Assembly: GCA_003562335.1 (NCBI GenBank)
Contig: PWVE01000165.1
Span: 1 to 45,540, forward strand
From: PVC group bacterium
GTDB taxonomy: Bacteria; Verrucomicrobiota; Kiritimatiellia; SLAD01
Direction of reading: 5' to 3'
DNA length: 45,540 nt
The first letter of the stretch is position 1. The number at the start of each line of letters is the position of its first letter. Made by a program: the position numbers and the translations under genes. Below, in pieces: positions 25,222 through 34,728 of this stretch. The notes under the pieces were generated by a model that worked only from the letters and a program-made list of their open reading frames with translations, made no database searches and was not told the origin of the DNA.

Positions 25222-26073
25222 TTAGCGCACCAACAATACAGGGACTTGGGCGTGGGTGGTAACACGAGTGGTCGTACTACCCAGAATCATTTCGCGAATG
25301 CGATTGTGTCCGTACGTGCCCATCACAATCAGGTCGCAACCTTGTTCAACCGTATTCTCTTGAATCGCATCTGCGGCGTGGCGCGCTTCCGCAATGAGCG
25401 GGACACCGCCCTTAATGCCAGCTTGCTCAGCAGTCGCCAAGGCCTCCTCCAGCAGCTTGCGGGCCGGGCCGGTGTCCGCTTCCTCGGCTACCGTTAAAAT
25501 AATCAATTCCGCCGCTGTTGCCTGCGATAACGCCACCGCCGTTTGCAAGGCATGACGGGCATGCTCACTGCCGTCATAGGCCAACAGCATTTTACGGGTA
25601 GCAGTAAATTCTGACGGCGTCACCATACACGGTTTTTCCGAGTGCCGAACCACCCGTTCCGCCGTCGACCCCAAGGCCTCCCCTACCATATCCGCATGGA
25701 TTCCGTGGCGGCCCAGAATAACTAAGTCCGCATCGCTCTCTTCATCCAGAATCACACGTGAAGGATGCCCCATGCGCACTATTCCACGTGCGCCTTTGCA
25801 GCCTGCGGCCGTACAGCGTTCATCAAAGGATTGGATGATGGCCTGTCCTTTTTCCTCCAGTACCTCGCGAAATTGCTGCAATTGATTGCCATAGGGTTGT
25901 GCCCCAATCCATCCGGAAATATCCGCCATCAGCGGCCCTTCCAAGACCCGGGAATCCAGCACATGCAGGCCCGTTAAGGTGGCTTGGCATTTTTGCGCCA
26001 GTTCAATGCCAAAAGCAGTCGCGGCATCGCCGCCACGTGATCCATCGGTGCAGGCTAAAATACGCTTAATCAT
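25222..26073 (-). CDS. Tandem universal stress protein
   Basis: 283 residues with two UspA domains. The first starts at IKRILACTDGSRGGDAA and ends with VILGRHGIHADMVGEALGSTAERV; the second starts at KMLLAYDGSEHARHAL and ends with VMGTYGHNRIREMILGSTTTRV. Both show G-x2-G-x9-G-S/T, the nucleotide-binding signature, so both likely bind ATP. It is upstream and almost touching (2 bases) the membrane/TPR gene. UspA proteins respond to stress and adenylate state; the connection to the membrane partner is contextual. Confidence 0.94.
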   Translation of the reverse strand: MIKRILACTDGSRGGDAATAFGIELAQKCQATLTGLHVLDSRVLEGPLMADISGWIGAQPYGNQLQQFREVLEEKGQAIIQSFDERCTAAGCKGARGIVRMGHPSRVILDEESDADLVILGRHGIHADMVGEALGSTAERVVRHSEKPCMVTPSEFTATRKMLLAYDGSEHARHALQTAVALSQATAAELIILTVAEEADTGPARKLLEEALATAEQAGIKGGVPLIAEARHAADAIQENTVEQGCDLIVMGTYGHNRIREMILGSTTTRVTTHAQVPVLLVR

Positions 26074-26174
26074 GATGTACCCTTTCTCTTACGAGTGACT
26101 GGTCCCAAACGCCTATCAAGGGAGCATAAGCGACCCGTCGCATTTTGTCTAGTTTATCGACAAGGTCAATGAGC

Positions 26175-27266
26175 CTATGCAGGCGTCTGCATCCGCGCTC
26201 GTAACCGCTGCTCCCGATCATACTCGCTGAGGGCATCAATGAGCTCATCCAGTTCGCCCGTAATAATTCGGTCCAGGTTGTACAGCGTCAGGTTGATGCG
26301 GTGGTCCGTCAACCGGTTTTGAGGAAAATTATAGGTGCGTATACGCTGACTGCGATCGCCGGACCCTATCTGCGTGCGACGTTCGTCCGCCGTCCGGTCG
26401 GCTTCCTCCTGGCGCTTCAGGTCCAATAAACGGGCCCGCAGTACGCGCATGGCCTTGTCTTTGTTGCGGTGCTGCGACTTCTCATCCTGGCAGGTCACGA
26501 CCAATTGTGTGGGCAGATGCGTCAGGCGCACTGCGGAATCGGTGGTGTTGACGCTCTGTCCACCCGGCCCGGACGAGCGGAAGATGTCCACCCGCACATC
26601 CTCCGGACGCAATTCAATTTCGTCCACATCATCCGCTTCCGCCAATACCGCCACCGTTGCGGCCGAGGTATGGATGCGGCCACCCGCCTCGGTAACGGGT
26701 ATGCGCTGTACCCGGTGTCCACCACTTTCAAACTTTAACGTGCGATAGACCTGCTGTCCCTCGATGGCAAATATTATTTCCTTGAATCCACCGCGCGAGG
26801 AGGGGTTGGCGGCGATTAGATTCGTCTTCCACCCGCGATTCTCGGCAAAGCGCGCATACATGCGATACAAATCGCCCGCAAATAACGCGGCTTCTTCGCC
26901 ACCGGTACCGGCTCGAATTTCCATGATCGTATTCCGGCTATCGTCGGGCGACGGGGGCAACAAGGCTACTTGCCAAGCGCGCTCCGCCCGAGGCTGCTGT
27001 GCCTCCAAGGCGGTGAGCTCCTCGCGGGCCAGTTCCGCCAGTTCAGGGTCGGTTTGCGCATCGGCCAACAGGGCTTGATGGCCTGCGCTTTCCTGTAACA
27101 GTCCGTAATAGGCTTGAGCCTTTTGGCACAAGTCTTTCACATACGCGTGTTCTTCCATCAAGGCGCGGTAGCGCTTGATCTGCCCGCCCAACTCAGGATT
27201 GGCCAAATCGGACTCCAGCTCCGCTAAGCGCTGCTGCAATTGTGCAATATAGGAGGCATCGATCAT
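26175..27266 (-). CDS. prfA: Peptide chain release factor 1
   Basis: 363 residues, the usual RF1 size. It recognises UAA and UAG stop codons and triggers peptide release. The release motif GGQ is in [21 protein letters not shown], and [16 protein letters not shown] carries the PxT motif (PVT) that marks RF1 rather than RF2. The N-terminal helical domain begins [22 protein letters not shown] 27266 fits the family start; a longer reading frame would run into rpmE and is discarded. No prmC methyltransferase gene follows; downstream is usp after 101 bases. Confidence 0.97.
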   Translation of the reverse strand: MIDASYIAQLQQRLAELESDLANPELGGQIKRYRALMEEHAYVKDLCQKAQAYYGLLQESAGHQALLADAQTDPELAELAREELTALEAQQPRAERAWQVALLPPSPDDSRNTIMEIRAGTGGEEAALFAGDLYRMYARFAENRGWKTNLIAANPSSRGGFKEIIFAIEGQQVYRTLKFESGGHRVQRIPVTEAGGRIHTSAATVAVLAEADDVDEIELRPEDVRVDIFRSSGPGGQSVNTTDSAVRLTHLPTQLVVTCQDEKSQHRNKDKAMRVLRARLLDLKRQEEADRTADERRTQIGSGDRSQRIRTYNFPQNRLTDHRINLTLYNLDRIITGELDELIDALSEYDREQRLRARMQTPA

Positions 27267-27292
27267 AAGGCTTAGGGCGGCTGACAAACAAC

Positions 27293-27324
27293 GGGCCGGA
27301 CCGCCTTTAGAGACAGCCCGGCCC
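27293..27324 (-). terminator. Weak hairpin between rpmE and prfA
   Basis: GGGCCGG (27293-27299) pairs with CCGGCCC (27318-27324) with an 18-base loop. On the minus strand it is followed by GTTGTTTG. It may terminate part of the rpmE transcripts and reduce prfA expression. Confidence 0.4.
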
Positions 27325-27342
27325 AAGAAATCAATACGGCCG

Positions 27343-27558
27343 CTACTTCGCCGTCGCCGTCCGTGCGCCGTAACGCTTACGGAAACGTTCCACGCGGCCT
27401 TCGGTATCAATATATTTGGCTTGGCCCGTGAAGAACGGATGACATGCCGCACAGGTGTTCACATGCATTTCCTTCACGGTGGACCGGGTCTTTACCTCAT
27501 GGCCGCACGCGCAGCGAATGACGGCATCTACATATTTGGGGTGTATATCGGCTTTCAT
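27343..27558 (-). CDS. rpmE: Ribosomal protein L31, zinc-binding type
   Basis: 71 residues, [20 protein letters not shown]... The four Cys (C-A-C and, after HVNT, C-A-A-C) mark the zinc-binding C+ paralogue. It ends in the basic [10 protein letters not shown] common to L31. ATG 27558 is preferred over an in-frame upstream start. prfA follows 76 bases downstream, an arrangement common in bacteria. Confidence 0.95.
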   Translation of the reverse strand: MKADIHPKYVDAVIRCACGHEVKTRSTVKEMHVNTCAACHPFFTGQAKYIDTEGRVERFRKRYGARTATAK

Positions 27559-27759
27559 AATTATCCCTGCTTTCAACTTAAAACGGAGCGGATATTAACA
27601 CGCCACGCGCCCAATGCAAGCGAAATTAGCACGAATATGAAAAATACATTGAATCCTGTCCCGCAATGCCGGACTATAGGCGGCAAGTGGTGTGCGGCCA
27701 CGCCCCCCCGATATCGGACTGATAATGGGGCCTTCACGCGAACGACACTCGGAGAAATT

Positions 27760-29055
27760 ATGCGAAAGAAGATCAACGCCATCATGCTAGCCGTGCTCGT
27801 GGTAGGCACGGTAGCACCACGGGCCGACACGGCACCACAGACAATAAATGAGGTGGTCACTTGGATGGCTGACCGCTTGGCCGCGCTGGAGGCGGTCGAA
27901 CAGACGGCCACCATGTCCATTCAACTTGTCTTTGAGGACCGTGAGGAAAAGACGGAAGAGGAGCGATTGTTGGTTTTTCAACGCCCCAACCATTTCCGCG
28001 TGGCGTCGGATATGCACATCCTTGTCGCCGATGAGACCTACTTGTCTATCGCCTTTCCGGAATTGGGCTATTTCATGAAGCTGCCGTTAACGGATGAGCT
28101 GACCGTGGTCATTGAGGAACAGGCTGAAATGGTGGCGGCGATGGTGCTGCCGGATGTCGCGGCCTTATGGGCCCGTGACCCGGCCGTTGCGCTACAGGCA
28201 CTCATCGCCACACTGGAAAGTGAAGGGTTGACGTTTGCGGTGAAGGGATGGGTTGAATATGAGGATCGACCAGCTTTGCACCTGCGTATTACAGACAAGC
28301 GCGAACACGGCATGCTAGCAGACGGACTCGACGCTTGGATTGACGCCGAAACCGGCTTGATCGCGGGACTGTCCGCCGAAATCGATTTTAGCGCCATGCA
28401 GGCTGATTTTGGGGCCACGGCACCGGGATGGCCAGCGCGTTATCATCTGGAATACCGCACGCAATTTGTCACCGTAAATACACCGGTGACTGAATCCCGG
28501 TTTACGCTCGATACTGACGGGTGGGAGCAAGTGGCTGACTTCGATGAACTCGCCGACCGGATGCAAGCGGCGACTGAGCGTTCAGCGGGGCGCGAATGGG
28601 TTGGAACCCCTGCGCCGGATTTCGAGTTGACACTACTGGACGGGGAGGTATTCCGCTTGGCCGATCAGCGGGGGCGCGTGGTCCTCATCGATTTTTGGGC
28701 CACTTGGTGCCCGCCCTGCGTGGAATCACTTCCCTACCTGCAGGCGTTGTACGCCGACCTGCCGGAGGACCAAGTGGTTTTTCTAGGGATCAGCCTCGAC
28801 CGGTCCACGCAACGAGACCGGGTGCAGGCGATGTGGGAGCAGTTTGACATCCGCTACAAAGTAGGTATCAATGCGGGTGGCGACATTGCCACTGCGTATG
28901 AGGTATTCAGCATTCCCACGCTATTAATCGTGGATGCGGAGGGTATTATACGTTATCAAAAAGTGGGGTTTTCCCCGGAGCAAATGGCGGAAGTGCGCAC
29001 AACGCTGACCCAGTTGTTGGATGCAGCGGACGGGTCGCCTAAACTTAATGAGTGA
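27760..29055 (+). CDS. Secreted TlpA-like thioredoxin with a DUF2092 domain
   Basis: 431 residues from ATG 27760, which has GGAG about six bases upstream. A signal peptide (MRKKINAIMLAVLVVGTVAPRADT) is followed by a ~250-residue region resembling DUF2092 (VTWMADRLAALEAVEQTATMS, FQRPNHFRVASDM). The C-terminal 140 residues are a TlpA/ResA thioredoxin domain: GTPAPDFELTLLDGE, FWATWCPPCVESLPYLQ and SIPTLLIVDAEG. The CPPC site acts as disulfide reductant in the envelope. The phosphatase gene starts at 29048, before the stop, so the two are coupled. Confidence 0.88.
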   Translation: MRKKINAIMLAVLVVGTVAPRADTAPQTINEVVTWMADRLAALEAVEQTATMSIQLVFEDREEKTEEERLLVFQRPNHFRVASDMHILVADETYLSIAFPELGYFMKLPLTDELTVVIEEQAEMVAAMVLPDVAALWARDPAVALQALIATLESEGLTFAVKGWVEYEDRPALHLRITDKREHGMLADGLDAWIDAETGLIAGLSAEIDFSAMQADFGATAPGWPARYHLEYRTQFVTVNTPVTESRFTLDTDGWEQVADFDELADRMQAATERSAGREWVGTPAPDFELTLLDGEVFRLADQRGRVVLIDFWATWCPPCVESLPYLQALYADLPEDQVVFLGISLDRSTQRDRVQAMWEQFDIRYKVGINAGGDIATAYEVFSIPTLLIVDAEGIIRYQKVGFSPEQMAEVRTTLTQLLDAADGSPKLNE

Positions 29056-29545
29056 TTCAAAAAACATATTAGTGGTCTGTACCGGCAACATTTGCCGCAG
29101 CCCAATGGCGGAATACCTGTTACGGGCGCGCTTGCCGGCCACGGGCCAGTGGCAGGTCGCTTCCGTCGGCTTGGCGGCCGCCGACGGGCAGCCCGCCAGT
29201 GCGCCAGCACTTGAGGTCTTGGCGGAACAGGGTATTGACGCCACGGCCCATCGCAGTAGGATGGTGCGCCGCGAGTGGCTGGAGCAAGCCGCCTACGTGT
29301 TGGTTATGACGCGTGGTCACTCGGCCGCTATTCTGGCACAGTGGCCGGAATTTGCGGATAAGGTTTATTTAATTGCGGGCTTCGGCCCGGAAGGCGAGGT
29401 CCCCGACATTGCGGACCCAATCGGACAATCGACGGCCGTTTACCGACAGGTTGCGGACCAACTGAAGGACGCGATCGACGATTTTATTTTATATTTGGCG
29501 GATAGAGGGGAAATTGATTCACGCCAACAGAGGGAGCGAACATGA
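29048..29545 (+). CDS. Low-molecular-weight protein-tyrosine phosphatase
   Basis: 165 residues. The active site C-x5-R is VCTGNICRS (C11, R17), and [11 protein letters not shown] carries the general acid Asp near residue 125. This is the YwlE/LMW-PTP family. In B. subtilis YwlE the residue four after Cys is Thr, which selects for phosphoarginine; here it is Ile15, the residue of classical tyrosine phosphatases, so phosphotyrosine is the better guess. ATGA joins it to the rpiB-glyA fusion. In Bacillus ywlE, ywlF (rpiB) and glyA are clustered in the same order. Confidence 0.92.
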   Translation: MSDSKNILVVCTGNICRSPMAEYLLRARLPATGQWQVASVGLAAADGQPASAPALEVLAEQGIDATAHRSRMVRREWLEQAAYVLVMTRGHSAAILAQWPEFADKVYLIAGFGPEGEVPDIADPIGQSTAVYRQVADQLKDAIDDFILYLADRGEIDSRQQRERT

Positions 29546-31221
29546 AGATAGCAGTGGGTGCCGATCACGGCGGTTATGAGATTAAAGAGGCCATCAAGGC
29601 CCATTTACTGGACGAGGGCATCGTCGTTGAAGACGTGGGCACCGACAGCACAGAGTCGGTTGATTATCCCGATTATGCGGGAAAAGTAGCCCGGCTGGTC
29701 TCCGAAGGCGATGTGGACCGTGGCGTCATTGTTTGCACCTCCGGTATCGGCGTATCCATCATGGCCAACCGGTTTCCCCGGGTGCGGGCCGGCGTGTGTC
29801 TCACGGTAGGGATGGCCAAGATGGGCCGTACCCACAATAATATCAATGTCCTGACGATGGGCGGAGCGCTGGTCGACGCAGCACAGGCCACGGCCATTAC
29901 CGATGCATGGCTAAAAACCGAGTATGAAGGCGGACGGCATGAGCGGCGCCTCGGCAAGATTCAGGCATATTCGGCCATGATTGATGACCCGGTGGTATTG
30001 CACGACACCGATCCCGAACTCTATGCCGCCTTGCGCTCGGAAGCGCGGCGCTTACGTGAAAACATTGAGCTGATTGCCTCGGAAAACTATACCAGCCGTG
30101 CGGTGCGTGAAGTACAGGGCTCGGTCATGACCAACAAGTATGCCGAGGGCTATCCCGGCAAGCGTTGGTACCATGGCTGCGAATTCGTGGACGAAGCGGA
30201 ACGTCTGGCCATTGACCGCGCCAAACAATTGTTCGGCGCGGAGCATGCCAACGTGCAACCGCACAGCGGTAGTGGCGCTAATATGGCGGTCTATTTCTCG
30301 GTGCTTGAGCCCGGTGACACGATACTCGCCATGAGCCTGGCCCATGGCGGACATCTGACGCACGGCCATAAGGTCAACTTCTCCGGCCGCTTTTTCAACG
30401 TGGTCCAGTACGGCGTCGACCGTGAAACCGAGTTGATCGATTATGATGAAATCGAGCGCTTGGCCGATGAACACAAACCGAAGCTCATTTGCTGCGGGGC
30501 CAGCGCGTATTCGCGGATCATCGACTTTAAGCGCTTACGCAAGATTGCCGATGGCGTGGGGGCCTACCTGATGGCCGACATGGCCCACATTGCAGGGCTG
30601 GTCGCCGGCGGCTGCCATCCCAACCCCGTGCCCTACTGTGAATTTGTCACGACCACCACGCACAAGACACTCCGCGGCCCGCGTGGAGGGTTGATACTCT
30701 CGCAGGAACGGTTTGCGGCCGATATTGATCGCCAAGTCTTTCCCGGCATCCAAGGCGGCCCGCTGATGCACGTCATTGCCGCGAAAGCGGTCTGTTTTCA
30801 TGAAGCGTTGCAACCGGCCTTCAAGACCTACGCGCAACAAGTGGTACGCAACGCGCAAGCGCTGGCGACCCAACTCGAAAAACACGGCGTGCGCATTGTA
30901 TCCGGTGGTACCGATAACCACGTGATGCTGGTGGATTTAACCTCACTCGACGTGTCCGGGAAGGACGCTGCGGCGGCGCTGGATCTGGCCCGGATCACCG
31001 TTAATAAGAACGCGATTCCGTTTGATACCAAAAGTCCGTTCGTTACCTCCGGTATCCGGCTGGGCACACCGGCCGTTACTACCCGTGGCATGGAAGAAGC
31101 GGACATGAAAAACATCGCCGCTTTCATCCATACCGTACTGGAAAAACCGGACGACAAGAAGGTCATCCAGCGCGTACGCGACGATGTAGTGGCCTTTACG
31201 GCACCGTTCCCTGTACCCTAA
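29542..31221 (+). CDS. rpiB-glyA: Fusion of ribose-5-phosphate isomerase B and serine hydroxymethyltransferase
   Basis: 559 residues in one uninterrupted frame. Residues 1-~143 are Rpi[20 protein letters not shown]65 in [15 protein letters not shown], the RTHNNINVL His, and EGGRHERR. Residues ~150-559 are a full SHMT (GlyA): [56 protein letters not shown] and [14 protein letters not shown] with PLP-binding K375. Both sets of active-site residues are intact. One half interconverts ribose and ribulose 5-phosphate, the other makes glycine and methylene-tetrahydrofolate from serine. No stop, frameshift or internal start with Shine-Dalgarno is seen at the join. Confidence 0.95.
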   Translation: MKIAVGADHGGYEIKEAIKAHLLDEGIVVEDVGTDSTESVDYPDYAGKVARLVSEGDVDRGVIVCTSGIGVSIMANRFPRVRAGVCLTVGMAKMGRTHNNINVLTMGGALVDAAQATAITDAWLKTEYEGGRHERRLGKIQAYSAMIDDPVVLHDTDPELYAALRSEARRLRENIELIASENYTSRAVREVQGSVMTNKYAEGYPGKRWYHGCEFVDEAERLAIDRAKQLFGAEHANVQPHSGSGANMAVYFSVLEPGDTILAMSLAHGGHLTHGHKVNFSGRFFNVVQYGVDRETELIDYDEIERLADEHKPKLICCGASAYSRIIDFKRLRKIADGVGAYLMADMAHIAGLVAGGCHPNPVPYCEFVTTTTHKTLRGPRGGLILSQERFAADIDRQVFPGIQGGPLMHVIAAKAVCFHEALQPAFKTYAQQVVRNAQALATQLEKHGVRIVSGGTDNHVMLVDLTSLDVSGKDAAAALDLARITVNKNAIPFDTKSPFVTSGIRLGTPAVTTRGMEEADMKNIAAFIHTVLEKPDDKKVIQRVRDDVVAFTAPFPVP

Positions 31222-31237
31222 GACAAAGACACCGGCG

Positions 31238-32029
31238 ATGGACACGCCTACCATAGCGGCAACGGACTGGGATGAATGGCTGGAAGCCTTATGCACGCAC
31301 TTGACTTTCCTGCAAGAGGAAGGGCAGTCCCACGTCGCGGTCGATCCCAAACACGTAGCGGCCTGGCGGACGGCCTCGTCGACCACCACGGCCGCATCAC
31401 CTGGAACTGCGGTTCCGCCCCCTAAGGTGGCTGCTGCGCCGTCATCGCCTGCTCCCATGGAGGAAGGGGAAGATATGGGATCGTTGGAAGCCATCGCGCA
31501 GCGCGTCGCCTCCTGCCAGTTGTGCGGGCTTTGTAAGACCCGCACCCGCACCGTACCGGGACAGGGCGCGCCACGGCCCGAACTCATGTTTATTGGCGAG
31601 GGTCCCGGGGCAGATGAGGATCAGCAAGGACTTGCCTTCGTGGGGCGGGCCGGCAAATTGCTCACCAAAATAATTGAAGCCATGGGGTTCCAGCGGGACG
31701 AAGTTTGGATCGGCAATATTGTCAAATGCCGCCCCCCCAACAATCGACCGCCTACCCCCGAGGAGATGAACGCCTGCCTGCCCTACCTGAAAGCGCAGAT
31801 TGCGTTGCTGCAACCGAAAGTCATCGTTTGCCTGGGTGCTACGGCGGTCAAAGGCCTGTTCAATCCCCAAGCCACCATCAGCCGTTTACGTGGGCAATGG
31901 ATGAATTTTGAAGGCATTGACACGATGCCCACCTATCACCCCGCCTACCTGCTGCGGAACCCATCCGCCAAACGGGACGTGTGGGCCGATATGAAGGCGG
32001 TCTTGGAACGATTAGGGCGGTCAGCGTAA
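31238..32029 (+). CDS. Uracil-DNA glycosylase, family 4, [4Fe-4S]
   Basis: 263 residues. The core (residues ~85-260) has the cluster ligands C93, C96, C164 and C180 in C-x2-C and C-x15-C, as in family 4. The uracil-binding loop is GEGPGADEDQQGLAFVGRAGKLL, and PTYHPAYLLRNP is the second motif. It removes uracil formed by cytosine deamination in DNA. The first ~85 residues are an acidic N-terminus and a Pro/Ala/Thr linker common in this family. It lies 16 bases after rpiB-glyA and converges with the FHA gene. Confidence 0.95.
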   Translation: MDTPTIAATDWDEWLEALCTHLTFLQEEGQSHVAVDPKHVAAWRTASSTTTAASPGTAVPPPKVAAAPSSPAPMEEGEDMGSLEAIAQRVASCQLCGLCKTRTRTVPGQGAPRPELMFIGEGPGADEDQQGLAFVGRAGKLLTKIIEAMGFQRDEVWIGNIVKCRPPNNRPPTPEEMNACLPYLKAQIALLQPKVIVCLGATAVKGLFNPQATISRLRGQWMNFEGIDTMPTYHPAYLLRNPSAKRDVWADMKAVLERLGRSA

Positions 32030-32069
32030 GCCCATGATCGTCGCGTAACAGACGCAGATTAGCTTAACT

Positions 32070-32477
32070 TCAACTTCGTTCAGGTTTCGATCCGGATTGG
32101 CCCACGATTTCCTTCAAAATCGTGTCGTATCCCTTGCCACCCGACATTTGCTTTTCCATTTCTTGAAAAGCGGTTGTGGCCCCGCCCGTAGCCGACGCTT
32201 TCTTTACCGTGAAAGAGGTGTTACCCACCCGAATAACATCGTCCGGCTGAAGTGTATGCGACTCGATGCGCTCGTCATTGACGAACGTGCCGTTTTTGGA
32301 AGCTAGATCTTTGACGGTGAACTCGTCGTCCTGCCAACGGATGCCACAATGCAAACGGGACGCCTTTTCGTCTTCAATCACTAAATCCGCCTTTGGGCTG
32401 CGCCCGATGGTCATCGGTTTCTTTTCCAGCTTAACCTCTTTAGTCTGGCCGGCTGCAGTGGTATAAGATAATAACAT
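32070..32477 (-). CDS. FHA-domain protein
   Basis: 135 residues: one forkhead-associated domain (residues ~20-95) with MTIGRSPKADLVIEDEKASRLHCGI and VKDLASKNGTFVNDERI. The conserved G-R, S-R-x-H and N-G residues that bind phosphothreonine are present. The C-terminal 40 residues are low in complexity (MEKQMSGGKGYDTILKEIVG). It is the last gene in the asd-uxs-FHA run, 62 bases behind uxs. A Ser/Thr kinase partner is not in the window. Confidence 0.92.
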   Translation of the reverse strand: MLLSYTTAAGQTKEVKLEKKPMTIGRSPKADLVIEDEKASRLHCGIRWQDDEFTVKDLASKNGTFVNDERIESHTLQPDDVIRVGNTSFTVKKASATGGATTAFQEMEKQMSGGKGYDTILKEIVGQSGSKPERS

Positions 32478-32539
32478 ACGCGTCCTCCCCTCTCAATCAC
32501 GTGACCAGCATAGAGGGGATTTCAAAATTATGCAATCAC

Positions 32540-33505
32540 TCAGATGGCCCCTTTGGCAATGAGCCCCTTGAAGTATTCGATGGTGGCCAGCAACCCCTCT
32601 TCCAGCGCCATCGTTGGGGCCCAATCGAGCACCTGCCGAGCTTTATCGATATTGGGTTGGCGCACTTGCGGGTCGTCTTCCGGCAAAGGATGAAACTCGA
32701 TGGTCGAGGCACTGGCACACAAGCGGATAATGGTTTCCGCAAATTCGCGCACACTCATTTCACGGGGATTTCCGATGTTAACCGGCTCGCTGCAATCGCT
32801 CAGCATTAAACGATAAATGCCTGCGACCAAGTCGGACACGTAGCAAAAACTGCGGGTTTGCCGACCTTCGCCGAATACCGTCAATGGTTCCCCTTTCAGG
32901 GCTTGCACCGTAAAAGCCGGCACCACCCGACCGTCGTTCGGACGCATGCGCGGACCATAGGTGTTAAAAATACGGACAATACGGGTGGCGACGCCATGGG
33001 CACGATGATAGGCCATGGTGATGGCTTCGGCAAACCGTTTGGCCTCGTCGTACACCCCGCGCGGTCCGATCGGATTCACATTCCCCCAATAGGTCTCCCG
33101 CTGCGGATGTTCCAGCGGGTCCCCGTACACCTCCGAGGTGGATGCCAACAGGAAGCGCGCCCCTTTGTCCCGTGCCAGACCAAGTGCCTTATGGGTACCT
33201 AACGCCCCGACCTTTAGCGTCTGAATCGGTAATTCCAAATAGTCGATCGGGCTGGCAGGCGAGGCAAAGTGAAAGATGTAATCAATCTCACCGGGCAAAT
33301 AGATATATTCGGTCACGTCATGCTTGATAAACGTGAACTGATCGTTCCCGGCCAAATGCTCAATGTTCGCCACATTACCGGTGATCAGGTTATCGAGTGC
33401 GATGACGCGATGCCCGCGCGCCAGCAGGTAGTCGCTTAAATGAGACCCCAAAAATCCAGCACCGCCGGTAATGACGGAGGTCGGGTATTGCGGTATTGAG
33501 CTCAT
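32540..33505 (-). CDS. uxs: UDP-glucuronate decarboxylase, UDP-xylose synthase
   Basis: 321 residues, short-chain dehydrogenase fold. [10 protein letters not shown] (residues 14-23) is the NAD site, [24 protein letters not shown] and [14 protein letters not shown] with Y152 and K156 are distinctive of UXS, and [21 protein letters not shown] follows. It turns UDP-glucuronate into UDP-xylose. ATG 33505 fits the family start. It lies 23 bases after asd. The window also holds a UGPase that could provide UDP-glucose; a UDP-glucose dehydrogenase is not present. Confidence 0.93.
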   Translation of the reverse strand: MSSIPQYPTSVITGGAGFLGSHLSDYLLARGHRVIALDNLITGNVANIEHLAGNDQFTFIKHDVTEYIYLPGEIDYIFHFASPASPIDYLELPIQTLKVGALGTHKALGLARDKGARFLLASTSEVYGDPLEHPQRETYWGNVNPIGPRGVYDEAKRFAEAITMAYHRAHGVATRIVRIFNTYGPRMRPNDGRVVPAFTVQALKGEPLTVFGEGRQTRSFCYVSDLVAGIYRLMLSDCSEPVNIGNPREMSVREFAETIIRLCASASTIEFHPLPEDDPQVRQPNIDKARQVLDWAPTMALEEGLLATIEYFKGLIAKGAI

Positions 33506-33528
33506 GGCTATCTTTCCACGCAAAGTTT

Positions 33529-34644
33529 TCAACCACGACCGAGCAGGATGTTCAACATACGGCGTACAGGCTCGGCGGCCCCCCACAACAGTTGATCGCC
33601 CACCGTGAAGGCCGTCACATATTCGGGACCTAATGCCATTTTGCGTACCCGCCCAATGGCGATATCCAAACGACCGCTAACGGCCGCCGGCGTTAAGGCC
33701 CGCACGGTGTCTTCCTTCGTGTTGGGGACCCAGTGGACCCATTCGTTGGCGGCACGAAGAGCCGCTTCTACCTCATCCAGCGGGATGTCCTGTTTCAATT
33801 TGAGGGTTAAGCCCTGACTATGACAACGCATAGCCCCCACGCGCACACACTGCCCATCCACCGGCAACGGGGTGGCGCGACCCAAAATCTTGTTGGTTTC
33901 GACGCCCCCTTTCCACTCCTCCCGGGTTTGCCCGTTATCCATGGCTCGATCAATCCAAGGGATGAGACTGGCCGCCAGTGGCGCACCGAACTTATCGGTG
34001 GCCAAATCCGCGCTACGCAATAACTCCGTCACCTGCTGTTCAACCTCCAGCACCGGCTGCCGTAGATCGGCGGCGGCCACGCCCGCAGCTTGGCCGATTT
34101 GGGCCATCTGCACCACCAATTCCTTCATTTGAGCGGCACCCGCCCCGGACGCCGACTGGTAGGTCATAGTCGATATCCACTCAACCCAGCCTTGATCGAT
34201 CAATCCGTGGATGGCCAGCAGCATCAGACTGACCGTACAGTTACCGCCGATAAAATCCTTGAGGCCTTTTTCTAACGCCTCATCAATGAGCGATCGGTTG
34301 ACCGGATCCAGCACAATCACGCTGCGGTCTTCCATGCGCAAGGTGGAAGCCGCATCGATCCAGTAGCCATTCCAACCGGCGGCCCGTAAGCGAGGATGAA
34401 CGTCTTTGGTATAGTCGCCGCCCTGGCACGTGACCAGAATATCGTGTTCCGCCAAGGCTTGAACATCCCGGGCATCGGCCAACGGGGCTTGTACCCCATC
34501 AATAACCGGCCCCGGCTCGCCGACCTGTGACGTGGAAAAGAAGCGCGTGGTCACGCCCGCCAAATCATTTTCCGCCTGTAACCGTTGCAGCAGCACGGCC
34601 CCGACCATGCCGCGCCAGCCAATAAATCCTACGCTTTTATTCAT
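33529..34644 (-). CDS. asd: Aspartate-semialdehyde dehydrogenase
   Basis: 371 residues, like the E. coli-type enzyme (367). It reduces aspartyl phosphate with NADPH on the way to lysine/diaminopimelate, threonine and methionine. [17 protein letters not shown] is the NADP-binding loop, [15 protein letters not shown] carries the nucleophile C136, and [15 protein letters not shown] has the catalytic His. ATG 34644 is chosen because an earlier in-frame start would add an unrelated hydrophobic tail. It follows the beta-CASP gene by 84 bases. Confidence 0.96.
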   Translation of the reverse strand: MNKSVGFIGWRGMVGAVLLQRLQAENDLAGVTTRFFSTSQVGEPGPVIDGVQAPLADARDVQALAEHDILVTCQGGDYTKDVHPRLRAAGWNGYWIDAASTLRMEDRSVIVLDPVNRSLIDEALEKGLKDFIGGNCTVSLMLLAIHGLIDQGWVEWISTMTYQSASGAGAAQMKELVVQMAQIGQAAGVAAADLRQPVLEVEQQVTELLRSADLATDKFGAPLAASLIPWIDRAMDNGQTREEWKGGVETNKILGRATPLPVDGQCVRVGAMRCHSQGLTLKLKQDIPLDEVEAALRAANEWVHWVPNTKEDTVRALTPAAVSGRLDIAIGRVRKMALGPEYVTAFTVGDQLLWGAAEPVRRMLNILLGRG

Positions 34645-34728
34645 AATCTGATATTTCCCAAGGGTTAAACAACCCGCAAAAAATTGCACAGACAGCCCGA
34701 CGTGTCAACGGTTCTGCACCCCATCCTA

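Noticed and set aside
27421-27759. Upstream extension of the TlpA-like gene
   Set aside because: It would overlap rpmE on the opposite strand and precede a proper signal peptide start at ATG 27760 with Shine-Dalgarno.
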